A stretch of 64,000 bases of DNA from JAWLHU01 sp049325315 (GTDB lineage Bacteria > Bacillota > Sulfobacillia > Symbiobacteriales > Symbiobacteriaceae): contig JBMONB010000098.1 of the NCBI GenBank assembly GCA_049325315.1, forward strand, positions 1 through 64,000, given 5' to 3'. A program made the translations under genes and the position numbers. This document shows, in pieces, positions 23,191 through 30,867 of this stretch (position 1 is its first letter; each line of letters opens with the position of its first letter). The notes below the pieces were generated by a model. It was not told the origin of the DNA and did not search any database. It saw only the letters and a list, made by a program, of their open reading frames with translations.

Positions 23191-24141
23191 ATGTTGAAGA
23201 TCCTCTTCATGGGCACCCCCGACTTTGCGGCGGAGTCCCTGAAGGCGCTCCTGGCGGCGGGTTGGCCGGTGGTCGGGGTGGTGACCCAGCCGGACAAGCC
23301 GGTGGGGCGAGGCGGCAAGGTGCGCCCCTCCCCGGTCAAGGAGGTCGCCCTGGCCCACGACCTGCCGCTCTTTCAGCCGAAGCGGGTCCGGCGCCCCGAG
23401 GTGATCGCCCAGCTGAAGGAGCTGGGGTCTGACCTGACCGTGGTGGTCGCCTTCGGCCAGATTCTCTCGAAGGAGGCGCTGGAGATCAGCCCGCTGGGCT
23501 CGATCAACGTGCATGGCTCGATTCTGCCCCGCTGGCGGGGGGCGGCGCCGATTCAGCGCGCCATCATGGCAGGGGACGCCGAGACCGGCATCACCACCAT
23601 GTGGATGGACGAGGGCATGGACACCGGCGACATGTGCCTGGTGGCCAGAACCCCCATCGGGCCCGATGAGACCGGCGGCGAGATTCACGACCGGCTGGCC
23701 CGCATCGGCGCGGAGCTGCTGGTGGAGACGGTCCGGCAGGTGGAGGCGGGGACCGCCCCGCGCATCCCCCAGCCGGAGGAGGGCGTCACCTACGCCGCCA
23801 AGCTGGAGCGGCGCGACGAGCAGATCGACTGGCGCCGCCCGGCGCCGGCGCTCTATGACCAGATTCGCGCCCTGAACCCGTGGCCCGGGGCGTACACCAT
23901 TGGGCCGAAGGGGAGTCTAAAGGTATGGAAGGGTTCTGTGGTCGATCACCCCACCGGTGACGCCGAGCCGGGCACCGTGGTCGCCCTGGTAAAACGGGAG
24001 GGCTTCGTGGTGGCGACCGGCGAGGGCGCCCTGCTGGTCCGGGAGGTGCAGCCGCCCGGCAAGGCGAAGATGGACGCCCAGTCGTACGTCAACGGCGGCG
24101 GGGTGCAGGTGGGAAGCCGCCTTTCCATGGAGGAATTTTGA
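23191..24141 (+). CDS. fmt: Methionyl-tRNA formyltransferase
   Basis: 316 residues. The N-terminal MGTPDFAAESLKALLAAG and the formyl-transfer centre (INVHGSILPRWRGAAPIQRAI, core HGSILPRWRGAAPIQ) plus the later GITTMWMDEGMDTGDM region are clear. The C-terminal tRNA-binding domain follows. It uses 10-formyl-tetrahydrofolate to formylate initiator Met-tRNA. The frame stays open far upstream through def, but the ATG at 23191 with AAGGGGGAAT gives the family's normal N-terminus. Confidence 0.96.
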   Translation: MLKILFMGTPDFAAESLKALLAAGWPVVGVVTQPDKPVGRGGKVRPSPVKEVALAHDLPLFQPKRVRRPEVIAQLKELGSDLTVVVAFGQILSKEALEISPLGSINVHGSILPRWRGAAPIQRAIMAGDAETGITTMWMDEGMDTGDMCLVARTPIGPDETGGEIHDRLARIGAELLVETVRQVEAGTAPRIPQPEEGVTYAAKLERRDEQIDWRRPAPALYDQIRALNPWPGAYTIGPKGSLKVWKGSVVDHPTGDAEPGTVVALVKREGFVVATGEGALLVREVQPPGKAKMDAQSYVNGGGVQVGSRLSMEEF

Positions 24142-24171
24142 TCCGGCCGCGAACCTTTTCCGGCGGGTCCG

Positions 24172-24200
24172 TTGTCACTATCTGTGGAAACCTCTATTCT
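24172..24200 (+). promoter_or_regulatory. Promoter of the membrane zinc peptidase
   Basis: TTGTCA, 17-base spacer, TATTCT, 29 bases before the start codon. Confidence 0.7.
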
Positions 24201-24228
24201 GTAGAGCAACTAGGGAGGGTCGTACACG

Positions 24229-24933
24229 ATGTTCCCATTCATGCTGTTTGACTGGACAATGATCTTTCTGATCCCTGCCACGATCATGGTCTTCTGGGCC
24301 CAGGCCCGGGTGAAGTCCACCTTCTACCGGTACTCCCAGGTGGGTACCCGCACGGGCGTGACGGCAGCGCAGGTCGCACGGGATATCCTCGACAAGCATG
24401 GCCTCACGGACGTGCCCGTGGAGTATGTGCATGGGGATCTGACCGACCACTATGACCCGAAGAAGCGGGTGGTCCGCCTCTCGGGCTCCACCTACCACAG
24501 CCACTCGGTGGCCGCCATCGGCGTCGCCGCCCACGAGGTGGGACACGCCATTCAGCACGAGCACGCCTACGTGCCGCTGCACATGCGCAACATGATCTGG
24601 CCGGTGGCCCGCATTGGCGACAGCCTCGGCCCGATCGTGGTGATTCTCGGCCTCATCTTCGGTGGCAACATGTCGTACGAGATCATGACCATCGGCATCT
24701 GGCTCTTCGCCGCGGCGGTGGGCTTCTACGTGATCACCCTGCCGGTGGAGTACAACGCCTCCACCCGGGCGGTGGAGATCCTGGAGACGGGGGGCTACAT
24801 GACCCGCGACGAGGTGGACGGGGCGAAGAAGGTGCTGAACGCCGCTGCGCTGACCTATGTGGCGGGTGCCGCTGCCGCCATCTCGCAGCTGATCCGCCTG
24901 ATCTTCCTGCGCTCCATGTCCCGGGACGACTGA
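24229..24933 (+). CDS. Membrane zinc metallopeptidase, YugP family
   Basis: 234 residues. The zinc site HEVGH is visible in AAHEVGHAIQHEHAY near residue 100, and hydrophobic segments flank it: one at the N-terminus (FDWTMIFLIPATIMVFW), two in the middle, and one near the C-terminus. This layout fits the neutral zinc metallopeptidase family represented by B. subtilis YugP. It lies after fmt, where Bacillota often carry it next to rsmB. Substrates are unknown. Its own promoter at 24172 and terminator at 24952 make it a single-gene unit. Confidence 0.88.
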   Translation: MFPFMLFDWTMIFLIPATIMVFWAQARVKSTFYRYSQVGTRTGVTAAQVARDILDKHGLTDVPVEYVHGDLTDHYDPKKRVVRLSGSTYHSHSVAAIGVAAHEVGHAIQHEHAYVPLHMRNMIWPVARIGDSLGPIVVILGLIFGGNMSYEIMTIGIWLFAAAVGFYVITLPVEYNASTRAVEILETGGYMTRDEVDGAKKVLNAAALTYVAGAAAAISQLIRLIFLRSMSRDD

Positions 24934-24951
24934 GGCTGCTTGAAAAGACTG

Positions 24952-24978
24952 CGCCTCCGGCCGCTGTGGCCGGAGGCG
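24952..24978. terminator. Terminator between convergent genes
   Basis: CGCCTCCGGCC-GCTGT-GGCCGGAGGCG is followed by TTTGTG on the plus strand. It separates the peptidase from the Gln/Ala-rich gene. Confidence 0.85.
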
Positions 24979-24986
24979 TTTGTGCG

Positions 24987-25550
24987 TTACTGGTTGTTCT
25001 GCTGCGGGCCCAGCGGGTTCTTTACCCCGCCCAGGCTGGCGAGGCTCGGGGTGCCCGAGGTGGTGGTGGCGCCGGCGCCGGTCCCCACGGCGAACGCCCC
25101 GCCGGCGGTCGCTCCGGCAGTGGGGGCTCCGGTGGCGTTGGTCAAGCCGGCAGCGCCGGGGGTGACGGCGTTCTGCAGAGCCCCGGGCGTGGTGGCGTTC
25201 TGCAGAGCCCCGGGCGTGGTGGTGTTCTGCAGGGCCCCGCGGGCGGACATGTTCTGCAGGGCGCTGGCCGCCTGCTGCTCCTTCTGGGCCATCTGCTGGA
25301 GCATCTGCCGGTTCTGCGCCTCCTGCTGGGCGAGCTGGGACATCTGGCCGGCGGCAGGGCCGCCCTGGGCGGCAGCAGCGTTCAGGGCGTTGGCCGCCTG
25401 CTGCTCCTTCTGGGCCATCTGCTGCAGCATCTGTTGGTTGCGGGCCTCCTGACCGGCCAGGCCGGTCGGGTTGAGCGGATTCGTCAAATCGATCGCCTCC
25501 TCCAGCGTGGTGGAACCCTGCTTAGCCTCTCTCGGCGCAGGGGCAGCCAT
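24987..25550 (-). CDS. Gln/Ala-rich repeat protein
   Basis: 187 residues from the most likely ATG, although no clear Shine-Dalgarno precedes it and an internal TTG after GGAGGCGAT is an alternative. The N-terminal half repeats a block QQMLQQMAQKEQQAANAL twice at a spacing of about 30 residues; this should form coiled coil. It is followed by three copies of TPGALQNATTPGALQN-type units and a Gly/Ala/Thr tail ending GPQQNNQ. There is no signal peptide or membrane segment. The character is reminiscent of sporulation coat or spacer proteins, but I do not recognise a family. It is the last of four minus-strand genes. Confidence 0.6.
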   Translation of the reverse strand: MAAPAPREAKQGSTTLEEAIDLTNPLNPTGLAGQEARNQQMLQQMAQKEQQAANALNAAAAQGGPAAGQMSQLAQQEAQNRQMLQQMAQKEQQAASALQNMSARGALQNTTTPGALQNATTPGALQNAVTPGAAGLTNATGAPTAGATAGGAFAVGTGAGATTTSGTPSLASLGGVKNPLGPQQNNQ

Positions 25551-25605
25551 GCGGGGAGGGCAGAGGGACTGACTGGTGCGGACTCTGCCATCGCCTTGGG
25601 TGGCG

Positions 25606-25941
25606 TCAGGCGTCGGGCACCACCTGCTTTTCGGCGATGAAACCCACCTGCCCCAGATGATTCTGGAGGATATAGCTGACGGTATGGGCGGGGCGTTGGG
25701 GTTCGCCACCTTCTGCCACGACCCAGGCGGGCTGGTAGAGGGTGATGATCGCCTCCTCCACCACGAAGCGCTCATCTTTTAGGGCGTCGGGCGACCCTAC
25801 CGGGCTGAGCCGGACCGGGTCGCCCGGGTGGAAGCGGGGCTCGGGCCGGCCCGCCGCCTCGCAGGCGGTCGCCTGGTCCGGGGTCTCGTAGTGGGTTCCG
25901 CAGATCTCACACTCGTAGGTGTCAATGACGATCTTGCGCAT
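25606..25941 (-). CDS. Small zinc-finger-like protein, paralogue 1
   Basis: 111 residues. It starts with a CxxC motif in YECEICG, a further Cys in ATACEAAGRPEPRFHPGD and then a small beta-rich domain (GDPVRL...). The same frame of residues (YECEICG, CEAxGRPxPxFxxGDxVRL) is in the gene just upstream, so the two are tandem duplicates; they overlap by 20 bases. Three cysteines per protein could bind a metal with a His or by dimerisation. GGGAGGC lies eight bases before the ATG. Function unknown. Confidence 0.7.
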   Translation of the reverse strand: MRKIVIDTYECEICGTHYETPDQATACEAAGRPEPRFHPGDPVRLSPVGSPDALKDERFVVEEAIITLYQPAWVVAEGGEPQRPAHTVSYILQNHLGQVGFIAEKQVVPDA

Positions 25942-26281
25942 TGTTCATGCCTCCCGCCGGCGCCAGGTGGTACTCGGGCACAAAGGTGATCCGGAGCCCG
26001 TCGTGCCCCCGCAGCACGTAGAAGACGGTGTGGTTGCCCGGCTCGCCCTCCTCCCAGAGCCTCAAGCCGGGTCGCTCCAGAAAGACATCTCCCTGGTCGA
26101 TGGTGAATACCCGGTTCGGAAACTGCCCGCTGTACTCCCCGCCGACCAACCTCACCCGGTCGCCCGACTGGAAGCCGGGCGTCGGACGCCCCCCGGCCTC
26201 ACAGTCGGCTGCCTTCCGCTCCTCCTTGAACCGGGAGCCGCAGATCTCACATTCGTACTGAACCTCATGGTGATGCCGCAT
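25922..26281 (-). CDS. Small zinc-finger-like protein, paralogue 2
   Basis: 119 residues. An N-terminal His run (MRHHHEVQYECEICG) adds possible metal ligands to the CxxC and the later Cys of ADCEAGGRPTPGF. The second half resembles a KOW/SH3-like beta-barrel (GDRVRLVGGEYSGQF...) and ends in FVPEYHL. GCGGAGGTACGAGC precedes the ATG. It overlaps the downstream paralogue and follows a 60-residue gene, all likely one transcript. Confidence 0.7.
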   Translation of the reverse strand: MRHHHEVQYECEICGSRFKEERKAADCEAGGRPTPGFQSGDRVRLVGGEYSGQFPNRVFTIDQGDVFLERPGLRLWEEGEPGNHTVFYVLRGHDGLRITFVPEYHLAPAGGMNNAQDRH

Positions 26282-26309
26282 GCTCGTACCTCCGCTTGTC
26301 GGGCCGGGG

Positions 26310-26492
26310 CTACTCGCCTTCGGGCCGCTCCTCCTCGGGGCGGGCCGCCGTCAGGCGGACCCCCTGGTTCCTCGGGCTGTTGCCATGGGCGGTATTCCCG
26401 CCGGAGACCGTCGCCGCATCGGCCTCCATGTACTGTGTGAACTCGGGTTCCACCTGTGTACGCCGGCGCTCCCGGCCCTCCCGCTCTGCCAT
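26310..26492 (-). CDS. Short hydrophilic protein
   Basis: 60 residues, strongly charged at both ends (MAEREGRERRR..., ...PEEERPEGE), with a Gly/Asn middle (SGGNTAHGNSPRNQG) and no cysteines. GAAAGGAAGTGAG gives a good ribosome binding site. It appears to be the first gene of the four-gene minus-strand group. No known family was recognised; it should be intrinsically disordered. Confidence 0.5.
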   Translation of the reverse strand: MAEREGRERRRTQVEPEFTQYMEADAATVSGGNTAHGNSPRNQGVRLTAARPEEERPEGE

Positions 26493-26520
26493 CGGCTCAC
26501 TTCCTTTCTACCTGGTTCGG

Positions 26521-26548
26521 TTGATCCACCCCGTCGCCTGGGCATCTT
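26521..26548 (+). promoter_or_regulatory. Candidate promoter of the gene at 26579
   Basis: TTGATC, 16-base spacer, CATCTT in the 86-base divergent region. Moderate match only. Confidence 0.35.
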
Positions 26549-26578
26549 ACTGAGACAAGGCGCGAAAGGGGGATCATC

Positions 26579-26926
26579 ATGCATTGCACCCCGGTCTCAT
26601 TCGACGTTCAGTCCGCCACCGGGCAGGAGGAGCACCTTTCGATCTCCATCGGAGAGCGGTCTGCCGGGGAGGCGACGGTCTCCTATGAGGAGGCGACCGC
26701 CACGATCCGGGCCCGTGTCGATCTGGCGCGGCTCCCCCTGGTGGTGGATCAGCTGGACCGGTTCCATTACGAGTTTGCCACCGAACTGCTGGCCTATGTG
26801 CTCAACCGCGGGGCAATGGCGCAGGATTCAGATGGCGCCATTGTCTATGAGTTGGGGACCCAGTCGCGGGCGCTGCGGCTGCCGACGAACCAGGAGGTCG
26901 GGCTGGGCTACCCGAACTCCTGGTAG
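26579..26926 (+). CDS. Hypothetical protein
   Basis: 115 residues, mixed alpha/beta, no membrane segment. The middle (VDLARLPLVVDQLDRFHYEF) looks helical. The ATG has GAAAGGGGGATC upstream. It is divergent from the four-gene group and ends in a strong terminator. No family recognised. Confidence 0.65.
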   Translation: MHCTPVSFDVQSATGQEEHLSISIGERSAGEATVSYEEATATIRARVDLARLPLVVDQLDRFHYEFATELLAYVLNRGAMAQDSDGAIVYELGTQSRALRLPTNQEVGLGYPNSW

Positions 26927-26943
26927 CGGGTCTCGAACAGAAA

Positions 26944-26976
26944 GGCCGCCGCCGGGTCTCTTGCCCGGGGCGGCCC
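26944..26976 (+). terminator. Terminator of the gene at 26579
   Basis: GGCCGCC-...-GGGCGGCC hairpin with loop GGTCTCTTGCCC, followed by CTTGTTTCG. Confidence 0.75.
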
Positions 26977-27012
26977 TTGTTTCGCCCCCTCCCGGGGAGA
27001 GCGCCTTTTCAT

Positions 27013-27041
27013 TTGCCCATCCGTCCCTGTCGAGGTACACT
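27013..27041 (+). promoter_or_regulatory. Promoter of rsmB
   Basis: TTGCCC, 17-base spacer, TACACT, 43 bases before the start codon. Confidence 0.65.
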
Positions 27042-27084
27042 AAGAGGTGCACCCTATGGCAGTACTTTTCCTGGAGGCGAGTCA

Positions 27085-28461
27085 ATGCCCCGACCCGATA
27101 TGAAGCCGCCCCGCTCCGGCCGTGAGGCCGCCCTGCGCGCCCTGCGCGATGTCGATGTGAAGTCGGCCTACGCCAACCTGGCCCTCGACCACCACCTCTC
27201 GGGCAGCCGGCTCGAGGGGCGTGAGCGCGCCCTGGCCACCGAGTTGGCCTATGGCGTTACCCGCCGCCGGGCCACCCTCGACTGGGCCATCGGCCAGGTG
27301 GCCACCCGCCCGTTGGAGCAGATGGATCCGTGGATCCGGAACATCTTGCGGGAGGCGGTCTACCAGATTCTCTACATGGACCGGATTCCCCAGTCTGCCG
27401 CCGTCGACCAGGCGGTGGAGCTGGCCAAGACCTACGGCCACGTGGGCGTGGCAAAGTTTGTGAACGGGGTGCTGCGCAGCCTGCTGCGCAAGCTCCCCGA
27501 CCTGGCCTGGCCCGACGAGGCCACCGACCCGGTCCGGGCGCTGGCGGTTCGCCACTCCTACCCCGACTGGCTGGTGGCCGAGTGGCGGGAGCGCTTCGGC
27601 GCCGGGGAGGCGGTCCGCCTGCTGGAGGCAGGCAACGAGGTGCCGGCGCTCACCATCCGGGTCAACCGGCTGAAGGCGACCCGGGAGGAGGTGGCCGAGG
27701 CGCTGGCGGCGGAGGGGGTAAAGACCGAGCCGACCCGCTACTCCCCCCAGGGCCTGGTGATTCACGACCTGACCTCCGCCTCGCACCTGGACAGGCTGAA
27801 GGCGATGAAGCAGGGGCTCTTCACCGTGCAGGACGAGTCGTCCATGCTGGTGGCCGCCGTGCTCGACCCGCAGCCGGGCTGGACCGTGATCGATGTGGCA
27901 GCCGCCCCCGGCGGCAAGTCTACCCACCTCGCGGAGCTGATGAACAACCAGGGCCAGGTGATCGCCGTCGACATTCACCCCCACAAGATCGACCTGATCG
28001 AGCAGAACGCCGCCCGGCTGGGCGCCGAGATCGTGCAGGGGGTCGCCATGGACGCCCGGGAGCTCGGCCAGCATATGGTGAGCCGGGCCGATGCGATTCT
28101 CTGCGATGTGCCCTGCTCCGGTCTGGGCACCCTCTCCCGCCGGGCCGACGCCCGGTGGCGCAAGAGCCCGGCCGACGTGGAGGCGCTGGTGCCGATCCAG
28201 CGGGCGATTCTTGAATCGGCGGCGAGGGCGCTGAAGCCCGGCGGGGTGCTGGTCTACTCCACCTGCACCATCCACCCGGCGGAGAACCAGGAGCTGGTGG
28301 AGTCCTTTGTGGCGGACCACCCGGAGTTCCGGTTCGACGAGATCTGGGCGCACCTGCCGCCCACGCTCCCCCGGGAGGGGCAGTCCGAGCGGTATGTGCA
28401 GCTGCTGCCCCACGTTCACGGGACCGACGGCTTCTTCATGTGCCGCATGGTAAAGGCTTAA
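27085..28461 (+). CDS. rsmB: 16S rRNA (cytosine-967-C5)-methyltransferase
   Basis: 458 residues. The N-terminal third is the NusB-like RNA-binding domain (LRDVDVKSAYANLAL...); then comes the SAM-dependent domain with VIDVAAAPGGKSTHLAEL (motif I), the first active cysteine in CDVPCSGLGTLSRR and the second in YSTCTIHPAENQ. GGAGGCGAG precedes the ATG. In Bacillus rsmB follows fmt directly; here a zinc peptidase and five small genes are inserted. Confidence 0.96.
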   Translation: MPRPDMKPPRSGREAALRALRDVDVKSAYANLALDHHLSGSRLEGRERALATELAYGVTRRRATLDWAIGQVATRPLEQMDPWIRNILREAVYQILYMDRIPQSAAVDQAVELAKTYGHVGVAKFVNGVLRSLLRKLPDLAWPDEATDPVRALAVRHSYPDWLVAEWRERFGAGEAVRLLEAGNEVPALTIRVNRLKATREEVAEALAAEGVKTEPTRYSPQGLVIHDLTSASHLDRLKAMKQGLFTVQDESSMLVAAVLDPQPGWTVIDVAAAPGGKSTHLAELMNNQGQVIAVDIHPHKIDLIEQNAARLGAEIVQGVAMDARELGQHMVSRADAILCDVPCSGLGTLSRRADARWRKSPADVEALVPIQRAILESAARALKPGGVLVYSTCTIHPAENQELVESFVADHPEFRFDEIWAHLPPTLPREGQSERYVQLLPHVHGTDGFFMCRMVKA

Positions 28462-28473
28462 CCGTAACGCAAC

Positions 28474-28500
28474 ACAGCCCCCGCCTGAGGCAGGGGCTGT
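28474..28500 (+). terminator. Terminator after rsmB
   Basis: ACAGCCCC pairs with GGGGCTGT, followed by TTCTT. The convergent M14 gene ends a few bases further on. Confidence 0.85.
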
Positions 28501-28515
28501 TTCTTATGGGGCTGG

Positions 28516-29736
28516 TCAGACGGCGAGCCCCGCCAGCATGATCCCGATGTTCTCGCCCCAGATCTCCCAGAACTGGCCGAAGGGCAGCGGGTTGACCCCC
28601 TTGCCGACCTCCACGGTGAAGCCTGGGCGCCGCCACTCCTGCTCGAACCAGTCCTTGTAGCCCGCTGAGCTGCCCGCATAGCGGATCGGCGTGTAGCCGC
28701 TGGCCTCAGCGAAGATCTGCACGATGCGCTCGGTCTCCGGCGGCTCATACCCCTCGAATCCCCAGAAGATCACCTCGCCCTGGGAATGGAAGGCGGCCAC
28801 CAGCCGGAAGTTGCGGTTGCGGGTAAAGGTGGCCATCGCCTGCGACTCCGGTTCCGAGAGGGGAGAGGGGCCGGCGTAGTCCCGGGGCGCGGGCCCGGGC
28901 GGCCCCCTCCGGGCCTCCTGCTCCCAGTTGGCCGGGAACTGGTTGTTCAGGTCGACCCCCCGGATATTGGCCGCCCAGACGCTGAGCGGCCGGCCGGCGA
29001 GGGCGCGCATCACCAGGTCGTAGTAGGGGTGGTCGGGCCGGATTCCGTTCTGCACGATCTCCACCCCGTCGGGGTTGACCATGGGCACCACCCAGAGCGA
29101 GGTCTCCCGGAAGAGGCGGGGGATGTCGAACTGCCCGATCCGCTCGCCGCGGGTGTAGGCCCGCAGATAGACCTCGATGAACTTCATCAGCAGCGGTGTG
29201 GTGATCCACTCATGGGCGTGGAACGACCCGTTGTAGTGGACCTCCCGGGCACCGGCGCCGATGCGCACCGCCGGAATCGACCGGCCCATCACCGACTCGC
29301 CGATGGTGGTGACCTGAATGAATGGATACCGCTCCCGCAGCCGGGTCAGGTCGGTCATCATCTCATCGTAGCCGTAGTTCTCCCGGGGGATGACAATCTC
29401 GCCCGCCGGGGCGGGCGTGGGGGTGGGGGCGGGCGGCGCGGCGGATGGGATCACCAGCCGCTGCCCCACCCGGAGCCGCAGCGGGTCGACGCCGGGGTTG
29501 GCCCGCTGCAGGGCGGCGACGGAGAGGCCGAACCGGCGGGCGATGGCCCAGAGGGTATCGCCGGGCTGGACCACGTACTGCTGACCGGGCTGGACCGGGA
29601 TGCGCAGGCGCAGGCCCGGCTGGATCGAGGCCGGGTCCCGGATCTGTGGGTTGGCGGCCAGCAGCTCCTGCACGGTGATACCGAACCGCCTTGCAATGGC
29701 CCACAGGGAGTCGCCCGGCCGGACGACGTATGTCAT
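28516..29736 (-). CDS. LysM-M14 carboxypeptidase (gamma-D-glutamyl-meso-diaminopimelate peptidase type)
   Basis: 406 residues. Two LysM modules open the chain (VRPGDSLWAIARRFG and VQPGDTLWAIARRFG, residues 1-95), then a Pro-rich linker and a zinc carboxypeptidase domain. The zinc site HAHEW in NGSFHAHEWITT and a later His in AFHSQGEVIFWG are visible. LysM plus M14 is the layout of the spore- or cell-wall-associated endopeptidase I of Bacillus sphaericus, which cuts gamma-D-Glu-mDAP bonds. No signal peptide precedes LysM, as in that enzyme, suggesting action within the sporangium. GGAGGGG lies upstream of the ATG. Confidence 0.9.
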   Translation of the reverse strand: MTYVVRPGDSLWAIARRFGITVQELLAANPQIRDPASIQPGLRLRIPVQPGQQYVVQPGDTLWAIARRFGLSVAALQRANPGVDPLRLRVGQRLVIPSAAPPAPTPTPAPAGEIVIPRENYGYDEMMTDLTRLRERYPFIQVTTIGESVMGRSIPAVRIGAGAREVHYNGSFHAHEWITTPLLMKFIEVYLRAYTRGERIGQFDIPRLFRETSLWVVPMVNPDGVEIVQNGIRPDHPYYDLVMRALAGRPLSVWAANIRGVDLNNQFPANWEQEARRGPPGPAPRDYAGPSPLSEPESQAMATFTRNRNFRLVAAFHSQGEVIFWGFEGYEPPETERIVQIFAEASGYTPIRYAGSSAGYKDWFEQEWRRPGFTVEVGKGVNPLPFGQFWEIWGENIGIMLAGLAV

Positions 29737-29885
29737 GACTCCCCCTCCTTCAAAGTCAGCCCTAGAGTCTATGCAGCCCGGTTTGTAAAGGTTTCACCCC
29801 CGGTGGGCTGACAGATTGGAAGGATGCTTAAAGTGGAAGTCGAATATGTCAAGTCGTGAATGTCCGACAGAATGGAGGCGGCGAC

Positions 29886-30695
29886 GTGACAGCGGTTCTG
29901 CAAGACCTTTCGCCCGAGGCGCTGGCGAGGGCGATCTACCAGGGGCTCATCAGCCATGTGCGGGGAATCGCCCGGGTTCTGCCAGAGTGGCAGGTGGAGG
30001 AGGATGGCCCGGCAACCCTGATCTACCACCGGCACGCAGCCACCCCGCTGGATGGGGTGCTCCATGCCCGGCTGGCGCCCGCCACGGCAGAGAAGCAGAT
30101 CGAGAGGCTGCTCGCCCGCTTCCGCCAGGAGGGGCGCTCGGTTCTCTGGTTCACCGGGAGCCCCGATGACCTGCCGGACCTGGAAGAGCGGCTGCTCGCC
30201 CGCGGCTTTCACCCCGAGGAACCGCTCCCCAGCATGGCCGCCGACCTGGAGGCGATGGACCTGGAGGAGCCGCTGCCGGCGGGGTTGACCATCGAGCCCG
30301 TGCGCACGGCGGAGGCCCACCGGCACCTGATGCAGATTCAGGTGCAGACCCTCGGGGAGGGCTTTGGCCCCCGTGCAGCGCTGAAGGGCGCCTTCGGCCT
30401 AGCGCCCGAGGCGCCTGTTCAGCACTACCTGGGCTTTCTCGAGGGCCGGCCTGTGGCCTCTGCCACCGCCGTCTACGAGGCCGGTGTGGTCACCCTGTAT
30501 GGCATCGGCACCCTGTCCGAGGCCCGGGGCCGGGGGGTAGGTCGCGCCATGACGCTGCGCCCCTGCCGCGACGCCAGCCGGGCCGGGTACCGGGCAGCGG
30601 CCCTCTTCGCCACCTCATCTGGCCTGCCAGTTTACCAGAAGCTCGGCTTTGCCACCTACGGCCGCTTCCGTATGTTCTTCCGACCCAGCGCCTAG
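29886..30695 (+). CDS. GNAT-family N-acetyltransferase
   Basis: 269 residues. The C-terminal half holds the acetyl-CoA-binding signature (TLSEARGRGVGRAMT) and the closing YQKLGFATYGRF. The N-terminal half looks like a degenerate second GNAT-type fold. The start is a GTG with TGGAGGCGG upstream. It lies alone, divergent from the M14 gene, and ends in its own terminator. Substrate unknown. Confidence 0.85.
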   Translation: MTAVLQDLSPEALARAIYQGLISHVRGIARVLPEWQVEEDGPATLIYHRHAATPLDGVLHARLAPATAEKQIERLLARFRQEGRSVLWFTGSPDDLPDLEERLLARGFHPEEPLPSMAADLEAMDLEEPLPAGLTIEPVRTAEAHRHLMQIQVQTLGEGFGPRAALKGAFGLAPEAPVQHYLGFLEGRPVASATAVYEAGVVTLYGIGTLSEARGRGVGRAMTLRPCRDASRAGYRAAALFATSSGLPVYQKLGFATYGRFRMFFRPSA

Positions 30696-30733
30696 CTCCT
30701 ACCGTGGGAAGGAGAGAGTTTTGACCGCAGACG

Positions 30734-30763
30734 ACAAGGCAGCACCTGCACGGGTGTTGCCTT
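30734..30763 (+). terminator. Terminator of the acetyltransferase gene
   Basis: CAAGGCAGCACC pairs with GGTGTTGCCTTG, followed by CGTTTCTGTTT. Confidence 0.8.
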
Positions 30764-30773
30764 GCGTTTCTGT

Positions 30774-30802
30774 TTGCTCACCTGTTCGGTCTGCGGTAAA
30801 CT
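30774..30802 (+). promoter_or_regulatory. Promoter of the rlmN-stp-prkC-rsgA-rpe operon
   Basis: TTGCTC, 17-base spacer, TAAACT. The next genes run to rpe with short gaps and no hairpin. Confidence 0.65.
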
Positions 30803-30867
30803 GAGAGGTGGACTTTTGCCTCAGCGTGGGGGTACCGCGGGGCCGAGGGCAGCAAAGGAGGACCCAC

